DNA of 64,000 nucleotides from Kineothrix sp. IPX-CK (GCF_039134705.1 NZ_CP146256.1:124001-188000), one strand, 5' to 3'. Positions 53,529 to 63,248 are shown, counted from the first letter of the stretch. Notes: generated by a model from the sequence alone, not told the origin. Numbers and translations are program-made.

Positions 53529-55124
53529 ATGAAAGACATAAAAGAGATGATACTGGCCGGTAAGACGGCGATTGGAATTGAACTCGGATCTACCAGAATA
53601 AAGGCGGTCTTGATAGGGGAAGACAATTCTCCTATCGCTTCCGGCAGCTTTGGATGGGAAAATCAATACAAAGATAATTTTTGGACCTACAGTCTGGAGG
53701 ACGTATGGAAGGGTCTTCAGGAGAGTTATCGCGCTTTGGCGGCGGAGGTGAAGAGCAAATATGATGTTTCCCTCCAAACGGTAGGATCCATCGGCTTCAG
53801 TGCCATGATGCACGGATATATGGCATTTGATAAAGAGGGCGAGCTTCTCGTCCCGTTCCGTACATGGAGAAATACTACCACCGGTGAGGCGGCGGCAGAG
53901 CTGACCGAACTGTTCCGGTATAACATTCCCCAGAGATGGAGCATTTCTCATTTGAGACAGGCGATTCTGGGTAAAGAAGCTCATGTGAAAAACATCGATT
54001 TCTTCACAACCCTTGCCGGCTACGTGCATTGGATGCTGACGGGAGAAAGAGTGCTGGGCGTAGGCGACGCTTCCGGTATGTTCCCTATAGATATCGATAC
54101 TGCGGATTATAATGAGCGTATGGTAGGACAGTTCGACAAGTTGGTAGCAGGAGAGAACTATCCATGGAAGCTTAGGGAGATTCTTCCGAAGGTGCTCTGC
54201 GCGGGAGAAAGCGCCGGAGTGCTTACGGAGGAAGGTGCAAAGCTGTTAGATCCTACGGGCGGCTTGAAGGCAGGAATTCCCCTTTGCCCTCCGGAAGGGG
54301 ATGCAGGAACCGGTATGGCAGCTACCAACAGCGTAGCGGTGAGAACAGGAAATGTTTCTGCCGGAACAAGCATATTCGCCATGATTGTGTTGGAAAAGGA
54401 GCTTTCCAAGGTATATCCTGAAATAGACCTGGTTACTACGCCGGATGGCAGTCTGGTGGGAATGGTTCATTGCAATAACTGTACGTCGGACTTAAATGCA
54501 TGGGTTAATATATTTAAGGAATTTATGGAGACGATAGGCCTTACTGTGAACATGGGCAAACTTTATGATGATTTATATTTTAAAGCTCTGGAAGGAGATG
54601 CAGACTGCGGCGGATTGGTGTCCTACTGCTATTTCTCGGGAGAACCCGTTACCGGTTTCGATGAGGGACGTCCTCTGTTCGCCCGCGAGATGAACTGCAA
54701 TTTTAACCTCGCCAACTTCATGAGGAGCCACTTATATTCTTCTTTGGCAGCATTGAAGATTGGTTTGGACATTTTGTTCAAGGAAGAGAAAGTTCAGGCC
54801 GATGAAATCTTCGGACACGGTGGTTTGTTTAAGACCAAGGGCGTTGGACAAGGATTTTTGGCGGCGGCTATGGATACTCCCGTATCTGTTATGGAGACGG
54901 CCGGAGAAGGCGGAGCATGGGGAATCGCTCTTCTGGCTTCCTTTATGCAGAACAAAGCGAAAGACGAGACGCTTTCAGAATATTTGAACGAGAAAGTATT
55001 TGCAGGAAATAAAGGCACTAAGATGGAACCTGATGTTAAAGATGTGGCTGGTTTTGATGCATTTATCAGCCGCTATAAAGCAGGCTTCCCTATGGAACGG
55101 GCAGCCGTAGAGTCTATGAAATAA
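53529..55124 (+). CDS. araB: FGGY sugar kinase, probable L-ribulokinase
   Basis: 531 residues, FGGY/actin-like ATPase: [14 protein letters not shown] phosphate loop, [44 protein letters not shown] (C-terminal adenosine site; shown in part) and [14 protein letters not shown]. By sequence it is nearer to the clostridial xylulokinase-like branch than to E. coli AraB, so ribulokinase activity is inferred from its place between araA and araD: it would phosphorylate L-ribulose. GGGAAGGGG precedes the ATG. Ten bases separate it from araD. Confidence 0.85.
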   Translation: MKDIKEMILAGKTAIGIELGSTRIKAVLIGEDNSPIASGSFGWENQYKDNFWTYSLEDVWKGLQESYRALAAEVKSKYDVSLQTVGSIGFSAMMHGYMAFDKEGELLVPFRTWRNTTTGEAAAELTELFRYNIPQRWSISHLRQAILGKEAHVKNIDFFTTLAGYVHWMLTGERVLGVGDASGMFPIDIDTADYNERMVGQFDKLVAGENYPWKLREILPKVLCAGESAGVLTEEGAKLLDPTGGLKAGIPLCPPEGDAGTGMAATNSVAVRTGNVSAGTSIFAMIVLEKELSKVYPEIDLVTTPDGSLVGMVHCNNCTSDLNAWVNIFKEFMETIGLTVNMGKLYDDLYFKALEGDADCGGLVSYCYFSGEPVTGFDEGRPLFAREMNCNFNLANFMRSHLYSSLAALKIGLDILFKEEKVQADEIFGHGGLFKTKGVGQGFLAAAMDTPVSVMETAGEGGAWGIALLASFMQNKAKDETLSEYLNEKVFAGNKGTKMEPDVKDVAGFDAFISRYKAGFPMERAAVESMK

Positions 55125-55134
55125 GAGGAGAAAT

Positions 55135-55830
55135 ATGTTAGAAGAACTGAAAAAGCAAGTATATGAGGCAAATATGCTGCTTCCGAAATATGGACTGGTT
55201 ACTTTCACATGGGGAAACGTGAGCGCGATCGATAGAGAAAAGCAGCTTTTTGTCATTAAGCCCAGTGGAGTGGAATACGACAAATTGACACCCGAAGACA
55301 TGGTAATTATGGACCTTGACGGCAATAAGGTGGAAGGAAGATACAATCCCTCCTCCGATACGCCCACTCATTTAGAGCTGTATAAAGCATTTTCCAAGAT
55401 AGGTGGTATCGTGCATACTCATTCCTCATGGGCTACAAGCTGGGCGCAGGCAGGACGTGGAATCCCTTGCTACGGGACTACTCACGCTGACTATATGTAT
55501 GGAGAGATTCCCTGTGTCAGGTGCTTGACCAAGGAGGAAATTGAAGGGGCATATGAGAAAAATACAGGTCTTTTGATCGCGGATTACTTTGCGGATAAGG
55601 ATTATGAAGCAGTTCCTGCAGTTCTCTGCAAGAATCACGGCCCCTTTTCGTGGGGTAAGGATGCGCATGAAGCGGTTCATAATGCAGTAGTGCTGGAAGA
55701 AGTGGCGAAGATGGCGGCGCGCGCTGAGAGGATCAACAGTCGGATAGAGCCTGCTCCTCAGGAACTTCAGGATAAGCATTACTATAGGAAGCATGGCGTT
55801 AACGCATACTATGGACAGACAGAAAGCTAA
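55135..55830 (+). CDS. araD: L-ribulose-5-phosphate 4-epimerase
   Basis: 231-residue class II aldolase-fold zinc enzyme, giving D-xylulose-5-phosphate for the pentose phosphate route. Zinc ligands VHTHSSWAT (two His) and [10 protein letters not shown] (third His) are present, as are [15 protein letters not shown] and KPSGVEYD. Length equals E. coli AraD (231). AGAGGAGAAAT lies just before the ATG. Last gene of the operon, followed by a strong terminator. Confidence 0.97.
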   Translation: MLEELKKQVYEANMLLPKYGLVTFTWGNVSAIDREKQLFVIKPSGVEYDKLTPEDMVIMDLDGNKVEGRYNPSSDTPTHLELYKAFSKIGGIVHTHSSWATSWAQAGRGIPCYGTTHADYMYGEIPCVRCLTKEEIEGAYEKNTGLLIADYFADKDYEAVPAVLCKNHGPFSWGKDAHEAVHNAVVLEEVAKMAARAERINSRIEPAPQELQDKHYYRKHGVNAYYGQTES

Positions 55831-55850
55831 TTAAGAAAAGAATTATTAGA

Positions 55851-55888
55851 AATAGCCGTAAACGTGAGAGAAATTGTTTACGGCTATT
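55851..55888 (+). terminator. Terminator of the arabinose operon
   Basis: AATAGCCGTAAAC (55851-55863) and GTTTACGGCTATT (55876-55888), a perfect 13-bp stem with 12-base loop, followed by TATTATTTC. Confidence 0.9.
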
Positions 55889-56002
55889 TATTATTTCTCA
55901 AAAATGCCGATACACATATAAAGGATATGAAAAGGATAAACTGTACGCATAGGCAATGTATTTCGGACAACAAGATCAGCCTGTGCAGAAATGGAGGGAC
56001 AG

Positions 56003-56104
56003 TGTGAAAAAATTATTTTTCACAGCATAATTTATTATGCTTGCAAATATTGTGCCTGCGGCCCAAAGTTTGCAGGCTATGAGAAAGGCATGGTTATTAA
56101 TATG
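56003..56104 (+). repeat. Leader repeat, copy B, upstream of the unknown gene
   Basis: Same plan as 6525-6608: hairpin TGTGAAAAA-ATTA-TTTTTCACA (56003-56024), then an extra hairpin GCATAA-TTTA-TTATGC (56025-56040) not in copy A, then the shared hairpin block from GCAAATATTGTGCC to GGCCCAAAGTTTGC (56043-56073) and the tail GCTATGAGAAAGGCATGG-TTATTAAT ending at the ATG of 56102. Confidence 0.75.
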
Positions 56105-56752
56105 AATATCGGCGGAATGAGTTTTTTACAGGAGGACTATCGCAGGGCTGCGGTAACGGTACCCGCGGCCGGCAAATCGGTACTTAATAATACGGACGAT
56201 TATGAATTTCTTCAAATAAAAGAAAGCCGTTTGGAGAAGGGGAGGACGGAAAGTGACGCCTTGCCTAAGAAGGGAGAAGGCGCACCCTATTCCTATCTTG
56301 CAGATGCAAATGGTATCATTGATTATAAAGGAGTTATATTCGTCTGTGATAATGAGAAGAGGGAGCTTTGTCTGGGCGATGTGCAGAGCAATCCTGACGA
56401 TGTAATACGCATTCCCCTGTCAGGCGGCGGATGCCTGAAAGTCAATAGAAATAATATCGACGATTTATCCAAAGCAATCGGCATGTTTTCGCCGGAGGAC
56501 ATCAATCTTATTCTACGCGCTCTGAAAATGGATGCTAAGATTCAGCAGATGAAGCGGGAAATAGAAGAGATGGAAGACGGTGTAGGTAAGAGCAGCGGGG
56601 AGCAGAACGCGGACAGCGTTAAAGCGGCGAAGGAAGCCGAGGAAAATACGACGAAGGCAGGTGGCTTCAACGGCTATGAGGAGTCGGAGAAGGAGGGCGT
56701 CTTCGGCTTGCTGGAATGGCAGCTCGACCTGCTTACGGAAGAAGCGAAATAA
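56102..56752 (+). CDS. Hypothetical protein
   Basis: 216 residues, not recognised. Soluble, no signal peptide. Middle part SYLADANGIIDYKGVIFVCDNEKRE-like beta segment then IRIPLSGGGCLKVNRNNID, followed by FSPEDINLILRALKMDAKIQQM and a Glu/Lys-rich low-complexity stretch (about 150-195), ending GLLEWQLDLLTEEAK. The frame is open to 55991, but that part is the leader repeat, so I start at 56102. It lies just before the FabT-like gene but on a separate promoter from it. Confidence 0.7.
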   Translation: MNIGGMSFLQEDYRRAAVTVPAAGKSVLNNTDDYEFLQIKESRLEKGRTESDALPKKGEGAPYSYLADANGIIDYKGVIFVCDNEKRELCLGDVQSNPDDVIRIPLSGGGCLKVNRNNIDDLSKAIGMFSPEDINLILRALKMDAKIQQMKREIEEMEDGVGKSSGEQNADSVKAAKEAEENTTKAGGFNGYEESEKEGVFGLLEWQLDLLTEEAK

Positions 56753-56766
56753 TTGAGACAGAAAGA

Positions 56767-56797
56767 TTTGACCGTCAAAGAAAAGGCGTGATATACT
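56767..56797 (+). promoter_or_regulatory. Promoter of the FabT-like gene with FabT-type operator
   Basis: TTTGA-CCG-TCAAA (56767-56779) has the same arms and spacing as the sites before acpP and fabD. It overlaps the -35 TTGACC (56768-56773), 18 bases before TATACT (56792-56797). This fits autorepression. Confidence 0.82.
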
Positions 56798-56828
56798 TGT
56801 ATTACTATGAACTACGGAGAGTGATACG

Positions 56829-57269
56829 GTGGAAATCAGGCGGACACTGAATGAAATACTCGTAAAGCTGTTTCGCAATATCAACGATATTGAGGAACGG
56901 GCGATTCAGACAGAGGAATATAAAGGCGTTACTACAAATGACATGCACGTCATCGAAGCGATCGGTTTGGGCAGCCCCAAGAATATGACTGCCGTCGCCA
57001 AATCCCTTGGCGTTACTACGGGCACACTCACAATAGCGGTGAACAGCCTGGTAAAAAAGGGATTTGTGAACCGGGAAAGAAGCGAAGAGGATAGGCGTGT
57101 TGTTTTAGTGTCCTTATCGCTCAAGGGTAAGAAGGCCTACGATCATCACCAGCGTTTCCATGAGGAAATGATAGACGCCGTAATTGCGCACCTTACTGAA
57201 GAAGAGAAGATTGTTTTAGAGAAAGCACTCCTGAATTTAAATGATTTTTTTATCGGCAAGAATAAGTAG
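56829..57269 (+). CDS. fabT: FabT-like MarR-family repressor of fatty acid synthesis
   Basis: 146 residues, winged-helix MarR protein. By eye it follows streptococcal FabT along its length: N-terminal helix with IEERAI, TTNDMHVIEAIG, SLGVTTGTLTIAVNSLVKKGFVNRERSEEDRRVV-class winged helix (recognition helix about 62-78, wing about 85-95), FHEEMIDAVIAHLTEEE and LNLNDFF at the end. FabT binds acyl-ACP and represses the fab operon. The GTG start has GGAG 9 bases upstream. It is 50 kb from the fab operon, but its own promoter and the fab promoters carry the same palindrome. Family assignment is from memory; the matching operators are strong independent support. Confidence 0.85.
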   Translation: MEIRRTLNEILVKLFRNINDIEERAIQTEEYKGVTTNDMHVIEAIGLGSPKNMTAVAKSLGVTTGTLTIAVNSLVKKGFVNRERSEEDRRVVLVSLSLKGKKAYDHHQRFHEEMIDAVIAHLTEEEKIVLEKALLNLNDFFIGKNK

Positions 57270-57311
57270 GAATGGGAAAGAATAAGCTATGAGAAAGGAA
57301 AAGGTATTAAT

Positions 57312-58985
57312 ATGAAATTCAAGGATATGCCCTATGAGAGGGTAAAATACGAAGATGCGGAGAAGGAATTCCGCCAGATTATCGAGGAATTCAAAAATGC
57401 AGAAAGCGGTGAGGAGCAATTTGAGGTACATCAAAAGTTCTATACCCTTTCTAATAAGATAGAAACGACGACGATTATCGCCAATATCCGCTATGACATC
57501 GATACTGCGAATGAATTCTATGAAAAGGAAAAGGAATACTATGACGAAGTGGAGCCTAAGCTTGCGAACCTGATGGTGGAATATAGGCAAGCTATGTATG
57601 ACTCCCCGTACCGTTCTTATTTAGAGGGCAAGATAGGAAAGGTGGCCTTTAAGAATATCGAGCTGGAAATCAAGTCTTTTGACGAGAAGCTGATTCCCCT
57701 CATGCAGGAGGAAAATGCTCTCACTACCAGATACAACAAACTGATCGCTTCGGCTCAGATAGAATGGGAGGGTGAGAAGCTGAATCTTTCTTTGATGCGT
57801 CCCTACCTTACGAACAGCGACAGAAATATACGTAAGAAAGCCTATGAGAAATACAGTGCCTTTTTCCTTTCCGTGGAGGATGAGCTGGATGAGATATACG
57901 ACAAGCTGGTGAAGAACAGAACCGAGCAGGCAAGGCAGATGGGTTATGAGAATTACGTAGAGCTTGGCTATTACCGCATGAGGCGTAACAGCTATGACAA
58001 GGCTATGGTAGAGAACTACAGAAATCAGATAAAAAAATACTTCGTTCCCTTCGCAGAGAAGCTGCACGAGAGGAGAAAGAATCGCCTTGGGTTGGATAGG
58101 CTTTCCTTCATCGACACGGCGGTTTATTTTTTGGACGGTAACCCTGCGCCTACAGGAACGCCGGAGCAGATTATGAGCGCCGGACAGAAGATGTACTCCG
58201 AGATGTCTCCGGAAACGAAAGAATTCTTCGATTTTATGATGAAAAACGAACTGTTCGATGTGCTTGGAAGAAAGACGAAAAAGGCAGGCGGCTATATGAC
58301 CTACCTTCCGGTCTACGGTGCTCCGTTCATTTTTGCGAATTTTAACGGAACCAGCGGTGATGTGGACGTAATTACTCACGAATGCGGACACGCGTTCCAA
58401 GGCTATCTGTCGGGCAAAGACCCTGTTCAGGAGCATAGGGATATTACCATGGAGACAGCAGAAATCCACTCTATGTCCATGGAATTTTTTGCGGAAGGAT
58501 GGACGGAGCTTTTCTTCGGTGACAGGGCGCAGGATTACAAGAGCATGCACTTGGAGGATGCAGCAGCATTCATTCCCTATGGCTGTATGGTAGATGAATT
58601 CCAGCATATCGCTTATGCGAATCCCGATATGACTCCGAAGGAAAGACGGGCCGCATGGCTTGAGCTGGAAAAAGAATACAGACCTCATATGGATTATGAG
58701 GACGATCCGTTCTTTGCTAAAGGAGGATTCTGGCAGAAGCAGCAGCACATATATAATTCTCCTTTTTATTATATCGATTACTGTCTTGCTCAGACCTGTG
58801 CCTTTCAATATAAGGCCAAGATGGATGAGAATTACGAAGAGGCTTGGAAGAGTTATCTGAAGCTTTGCGAACTGTCGGCAAAGGACTTCTATACGGATAT
58901 GCTGAAAGAGGTAGGGCTGGAAAGTCCCTTCGAGGATGGGTGCATCCGCAGTGTGATAGAGAAATTGGAAAGCAAAATGGTATAA
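57312..58985 (+). CDS. pepF: Oligoendopeptidase F, M3 family
   Basis: 557-residue cytoplasmic zinc peptidase that cuts short peptides. Zinc motif His356-Glu357-x-x-His360 in THECGHAFQG, third ligand region ETAEIHSMSMEFF. Chain length (557) matches the shorter clostridial M3 family rather than the 600-residue lactococcal PepF. It sits a few kb from an oligopeptide importer, suggesting peptide use. Its leader tail (GCTATGAGAAAGG..TATTAATATG, 57286-57314) resembles that of the gene at 56102. A 460-codon antisense frame within it is not a gene. Confidence 0.92.
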   Translation: MKFKDMPYERVKYEDAEKEFRQIIEEFKNAESGEEQFEVHQKFYTLSNKIETTTIIANIRYDIDTANEFYEKEKEYYDEVEPKLANLMVEYRQAMYDSPYRSYLEGKIGKVAFKNIELEIKSFDEKLIPLMQEENALTTRYNKLIASAQIEWEGEKLNLSLMRPYLTNSDRNIRKKAYEKYSAFFLSVEDELDEIYDKLVKNRTEQARQMGYENYVELGYYRMRRNSYDKAMVENYRNQIKKYFVPFAEKLHERRKNRLGLDRLSFIDTAVYFLDGNPAPTGTPEQIMSAGQKMYSEMSPETKEFFDFMMKNELFDVLGRKTKKAGGYMTYLPVYGAPFIFANFNGTSGDVDVITHECGHAFQGYLSGKDPVQEHRDITMETAEIHSMSMEFFAEGWTELFFGDRAQDYKSMHLEDAAAFIPYGCMVDEFQHIAYANPDMTPKERRAAWLELEKEYRPHMDYEDDPFFAKGGFWQKQQHIYNSPFYYIDYCLAQTCAFQYKAKMDENYEEAWKSYLKLCELSAKDFYTDMLKEVGLESPFEDGCIRSVIEKLESKMV

Positions 58986-58988
58986 TAT

Positions 58989-59558
58989 ATGAAGAAATAC
59001 CACAAAGACTATGTCCTCGAGACAGAGATCGGGAAGGGTGGCAAAGAAGAGAAAAGGTATCGGTATGCGGGAGATTATTATCTGTTTCCCGGTGCCGAAG
59101 CCGAAAAAAAGAAAATTTTTATAAAAAATTTTATCTTCGTCTTGCTTTATTTTTTGCTCATCATTACGGCGGGATTGCTGGATAATGAGGGAAGCCGTAA
59201 TTTTTTTATAGCGGTTCCTTATGCATTTTTATTCCTTCCTGGCGTATATTTATCATTAGGAACGGCTGCATCCCTCAAGCTGGATGAAAAAATGCAACGG
59301 TCGGTCTACGATAAGGCGCTTGGAAGGATGTATCGAAGTTGTATAGGAATTATGGTAATTTCACTATATCTTTGTATCGCCGATTCCATCTTTATATTCT
59401 TGAATATCGGTGGAAAAAATGACTTTTTGATTGTGCGCGAAGTTGTATTTTTATTCGATAATATTGCCATTTTTTGTTTATCGTTTATACAGAAGAAATA
59501 CTTGCAAAATCTGAAAAAAAGGGTTATGATAGGCAAGTATAACAATGAGGTTCCGTAG
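58989..59558 (+). CDS. Small membrane protein of unknown function
   Basis: 189 residues; hydrophilic basic N-terminus (about 1-40), then four hydrophobic segments at about 43-63, 71-92, 113-137 and 147-166, ending in a basic tail. Starts 3 bases after pepF, so cotranscribed. I know no family. A hairpin with two G-U pairs overlaps its stop codon. Confidence 0.7.
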   Translation: MKKYHKDYVLETEIGKGGKEEKRYRYAGDYYLFPGAEAEKKKIFIKNFIFVLLYFLLIITAGLLDNEGSRNFFIAVPYAFLFLPGVYLSLGTAASLKLDEKMQRSVYDKALGRMYRSCIGIMVISLYLCIADSIFIFLNIGGKNDFLIVREVVFLFDNIAIFCLSFIQKKYLQNLKKRVMIGKYNNEVP

Positions 59559-59585
59559 ATAAACGGGACTTCTTTGTGTTTTTGG
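59547..59585 (+). terminator. Terminator after the small membrane protein gene
   Basis: GAGGTTCCGT (59547-59556) pairs with ACGGGACTTC (59563-59572) over 10 bp with two wobble pairs, then TTTGTGTTTTT. It includes the stop codon. Confidence 0.65.
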
Positions 59586-59598
59586 TATGATTTGCAAA

Positions 59599-59627
59599 TT
59601 GTATACAAGTTGTAATCGTGCTAAGAT
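59599..59627 (+). promoter_or_regulatory. Putative oppA promoter
   Basis: TTGTAT (59599-59604), 17 bases, TAAGAT (59622-59627). The -35 lies in the palindrome TTGTATACAA, and TTGTAT-TGCTGC-ATACAA (59636-59653) repeats the half-site downstream, so a regulator may bind both. Confidence 0.5.
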
Positions 59628-59687
59628 AAATGCAGTTGTATTGCTGCATACAATAATACAAATAAAACCAAAAAGGAGGAAGAATTT

Positions 59688-62003
59688 ATGAAAAAGAGAA
59701 TCATTTCTCTTATGCTTGCGTCTGTAATGGTAATCAGTACTTTGGCGGCATGCGGTTCCAGCAATACGGGAACAAACGAAACGCCTGCTGAAACACCTGC
59801 TGCAGAGACGGAAGCCACAGATGAAAGCGCTGCGCAGACGGGCAGCGACACACCCTTAGTTGTAGGGTATCGGGATTTCAGTGAGAAATTCAGCATGTTC
59901 TTCAGCGAGACAGAATATGACAAAGACGTTGCGGCAATGACACAGGTAATGCTGACGGATGTAGACCGCTCAGGTGCGGTAGTAATGAATGGAATCGAGG
60001 GAGAGACCATCAATTACGGCGGAACAGACTATACTTATACGGGAATTGCCGATACCACGGTAACACAAAACGATAATGACACGACAACTTATGACTTTAA
60101 GCTGCGTGACGATATTACCTTCAGCGATGGAGAACCGCTCACGGCAGATGATGTTATTTTTAACTTATATGTATATTTAGATTCTGCCTATGACGGATTT
60201 ACGACATTGAACACACTTCCTATCATAGGCCTTAAGAATTATCAGGCGAACTCTACGGCGGCGGACAGCGTAACGGCTGATGATGTAGCGACTTATGTAG
60301 AATCCATGCCGGAAGCATTACAGACGGCAGTATCCGAGAACATAATCGCACCTACACTAACGGCGGAGAAGGATTGGTGTACAGAAAACTATGAAGCACA
60401 GGGGGCAGCTTCCGCAGAAGAATTCTTTGTAGCTTGCTACAGCACGGATGACTCCTATGATATAGCAGGAAAAGACTATGACACTATCGTAAGCGATGTC
60501 ATCGCTATGTACGGCGGAGATTATAAAACTCTTGGAAGCAATTATGCAGGAGATGAAGCTTATTTTGACGCTGATGTTACTTCACTGGCAGAGAAACTGC
60601 TGATTGAAGAAAAGGTGGCAGCAGGCGAAGGCGAGGAAGTTCCTAATATCGAAGGCGTTAAAAAGCTTGGCGATTATGAAGTGTCAGTTACGATAAATGG
60701 ATTTGACGCTGCAGCAATTTACAAGTTTGTTGAACTCGGTATTGCTCCGCTTCATTACTATGGCGATAAGTCACAGTACAATTATGACAACAATCAGTTC
60801 GGCTTTCCCAGAGGTGACCTGAGCATAGTAAAAGAGAAAACAACAACTCCTATGGGAGCTGGTCCCTATAAATTTGTTAAATACGAAAACAAGGTTGTTT
60901 ACTTTGAAGCAAATGATACTTATTTCAAGAGCGCTCCGAAAATTAAAAATGTACAGTTTAAGGAATCTGATGAATCTGATATGATTCCGGGTGTACAGCA
61001 GGGTACTGTCGATTTATCAAATCCTGACGGAAGTAAAAAAGCATTTGAACAAATTGCTGAAATCAACGGCAACGGAGAGCTTGACGGAGATGTTATCATG
61101 ACGGATCGAGTGGATAATCTGGGTTATGGTTATATCGGTATCAATGCGGACACAGTTAATGTGGGCGGAGAGGCATCCTCTGAACAGTCGAAAGATTTAA
61201 GAAAAGCAATCGCTACGGTTCTTTCCGTATATCGTGACGTGTCCATCGATTCATACTATGGCGATGCGGCAAGCGTAATCAATTATCCGATTTCCAATAC
61301 TTCCTGGGCGGCTCCTCAGAAATCTGACGAAGGCTATCAGGTAGCTTATTCTGTGGATGCAGAAGGCAATCCGATTTATACGGATTCTATGAGCGCGGAA
61401 GATAAATATGATGCAGCACTTCAAGCAGCGCTGGGATATTTTGAAGCGGCTGGTTATACCGTAACGGATGGTAAGCTGACAGCAGCTCCGGCAGGTGCGA
61501 AGCTGACTTATGAAATCATAATTGGCGGTGACGGTAAAGGCGACCATCCGAGTTTTGCAATCCTTACGGACGCGAAAGCAGCATTCGAAACGATTGGATT
61601 TACATTAGAAATCAACGATCCTACCGATACAAATATCATGTGGGATAAGACCAACGCACGTACACAAGAACTTTGGGCAGCGGCATGGCAGGCAGAGCCT
61701 GACCCGGATATGTATCAGACCTATCACAGCGAGAGCACTGCAAGCAATTACTACCAAATTGCGGATCCGGATTTGGACGCTTACATCATGGATGCGAGAA
61801 CGAGCTCAGATCAGGGTTACCGTAAATCTATTTATAAAGAATGCTTGAACATCATTATGGATTGGGCGGTTGAAATTCCGGTTTACCAGAGACAGAACTG
61901 TATTATTTACAGCCCTGAACGTATTAATGCGGATACCTTTACTCCGGGAGTAACCACATACTACAAATGGTGGAAAGAAATCGAGAATTTAGAAATGAAA
62001 TAA
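59688..62003 (+). CDS. oppA: Oligopeptide-binding lipoprotein
   Basis: 771 residues, lipoprotein signal with lipobox TLAAC (Cys about 22), Thr/Glu/Ala linker to about 55, then a class C (DppA/OppA) binding domain: YDFKLRDDITFSDGEPLTADDVIFN, GPYKFVKYENKVVYFEAN, LRKAIATVLSVYRD and YQTYHSESTASNYYQI. It is some 200 residues longer than E. coli OppA because of an insert at about 170-300, a feature of large clostridial members. AAGGAGG precedes the ATG. Delivers peptides to OppBC. Confidence 0.92.
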   Translation: MKKRIISLMLASVMVISTLAACGSSNTGTNETPAETPAAETEATDESAAQTGSDTPLVVGYRDFSEKFSMFFSETEYDKDVAAMTQVMLTDVDRSGAVVMNGIEGETINYGGTDYTYTGIADTTVTQNDNDTTTYDFKLRDDITFSDGEPLTADDVIFNLYVYLDSAYDGFTTLNTLPIIGLKNYQANSTAADSVTADDVATYVESMPEALQTAVSENIIAPTLTAEKDWCTENYEAQGAASAEEFFVACYSTDDSYDIAGKDYDTIVSDVIAMYGGDYKTLGSNYAGDEAYFDADVTSLAEKLLIEEKVAAGEGEEVPNIEGVKKLGDYEVSVTINGFDAAAIYKFVELGIAPLHYYGDKSQYNYDNNQFGFPRGDLSIVKEKTTTPMGAGPYKFVKYENKVVYFEANDTYFKSAPKIKNVQFKESDESDMIPGVQQGTVDLSNPDGSKKAFEQIAEINGNGELDGDVIMTDRVDNLGYGYIGINADTVNVGGEASSEQSKDLRKAIATVLSVYRDVSIDSYYGDAASVINYPISNTSWAAPQKSDEGYQVAYSVDAEGNPIYTDSMSAEDKYDAALQAALGYFEAAGYTVTDGKLTAAPAGAKLTYEIIIGGDGKGDHPSFAILTDAKAAFETIGFTLEINDPTDTNIMWDKTNARTQELWAAAWQAEPDPDMYQTYHSESTASNYYQIADPDLDAYIMDARTSSDQGYRKSIYKECLNIIMDWAVEIPVYQRQNCIIYSPERINADTFTPGVTTYYKWWKEIENLEMK

Positions 62004-62033
62004 TGCAATAACAAAATAAGATATATTTATTCT

Positions 62034-62058
62034 GAGCCCGCTGGGTATTGGCGGGCTC
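62034..62058 (+). terminator. GC-rich hairpin after oppA
   Basis: GAGCCCGC (62034-62041) and GCGGGCTC (62051-62058) form a perfect 8-bp stem. The following bases (GGTTTATGG) hold no T run, so it may protect the 3' end of the oppA message or attenuate. The rest of the gap to 62248 is AT-rich with nothing else recognised. Confidence 0.6.
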
Positions 62059-62248
62059 GGTTTATGGATAGGGCCTTTTGACTTACTGGTTTAACGAATT
62101 AAAGCGATAAAAACTTGCTTCAAATCGAAATCTGAACATTTTATAGTTGTATTATTAATTAATTCGATTAAAATGTTTTTATATAAATAATGTATTAAAT
62201 ACAAAGTTTTAATTAAAAAAGGGATAAGAAGAAAGCTGGAGGTTTGGA

Positions 62249-63235
62249 ATGAAGAAATTTTTAATCAGAAGACTATTACTCAGTATTGTTATACTGTTTT
62301 TTGTTTCTTTCATCATTTATTCCATAGAACGCTGCCTGCCAACCTCCTATGTGGAAGGAAAGGCAAGACAAATGTCTCAGAAGGCGGGGGCGAGGCCCTA
62401 TGAGGAGCTGTTGGAGCAGCTGACGAATTCTTACGGACTGGAAGGAAATATGCTGCAGGGATATGCGAAGTGGCTTTCCAACGCTGTAAAGGGAGAGTTC
62501 GGGGATTCATGGGTTTGGAGTAAGCCAGTTACCGAGAAGTTTAAAGATGTGATATGGTATTCCTTTGCCATGTCCGGTATATCTTTTATTTTCCAGGTAA
62601 TAGTAGCAATTCCTCTTGGTATTTTGTCTGCGAGAAAGCAATACAGCAGGGCAGATTATGCGGTCACAGTATTTGCGCTTATCGGTATTTCCCTTCCTAC
62701 CTTTTTCATAGCTACTTTATTGAAATGGGTATTCTCCATCAATCTGGGATGGTTTGATTTGTATGGAATTGTTGGCCGTATGCACGAACAGCTTTCACCC
62801 ATAGGACAACTTTTGGATATGGGCAAACATTTGATATTGCCTGTCGTTACGCTTACAGTTGTCAGTGTAGGTAATTTGATGCGCTATACCCGGACCAATA
62901 TGCTGGAGGTACTTAATTCCGACTATATTCGTACGGCCAGAGCCAAAGGACTTTCTGAGAACAGGGTAATTAATTATCATGCATTCCGCAATATACTCAT
63001 CCCTATCGTAACCTTGCTTGGAAGTACGATTCCTACCTTGTTCGGCGGTGCGATGATTACGGAGACTTTATTTCAGATTCCCGGAATCGGATATACCTCT
63101 TATTTGAGCCTGACACAAGGAGATGTACCGTTTACCATGTTTTACATGGTGTTCCTTGCGATACTGACGTTGTTAGGAACGCTGATTGCGGATATCCTGT
63201 ATGCGGTAGTAGACCCAAGGGTCAGAGTAAATTAG
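62249..63235 (+). CDS. oppB: Oligopeptide ABC importer permease OppB/DppB
   Basis: 328 residues, six membrane helices: N-terminal RRLLLSIVILFFVSFIIYSIE, then SYGLEGNMLQGYAKWL extracytoplasmic loop, and the coupling loop NSDYIRTARAKGLSENRVINYHAFRN-type EAA motif near residue 230. Conserved NPGDP-like start is replaced by PTSYVEGKA. GGAGG lies 8 bases before the ATG. Followed after 13 bases by oppC. Confidence 0.93.
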   Translation: MKKFLIRRLLLSIVILFFVSFIIYSIERCLPTSYVEGKARQMSQKAGARPYEELLEQLTNSYGLEGNMLQGYAKWLSNAVKGEFGDSWVWSKPVTEKFKDVIWYSFAMSGISFIFQVIVAIPLGILSARKQYSRADYAVTVFALIGISLPTFFIATLLKWVFSINLGWFDLYGIVGRMHEQLSPIGQLLDMGKHLILPVVTLTVVSVGNLMRYTRTNMLEVLNSDYIRTARAKGLSENRVINYHAFRNILIPIVTLLGSTIPTLFGGAMITETLFQIPGIGYTSYLSLTQGDVPFTMFYMVFLAILTLLGTLIADILYAVVDPRVRVN

Positions 63236-63248
63236 GAGGAGGGCTGAA

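Noticed and set aside
57621..59003. 460-codon open frame on the minus strand opposite pepF
   Set aside because: It lies fully inside a clearly functional M3 peptidase gene, has no ribosome site of note, and its composition (rich in Leu, His, Ile, Arg) is typical of an antisense shadow.
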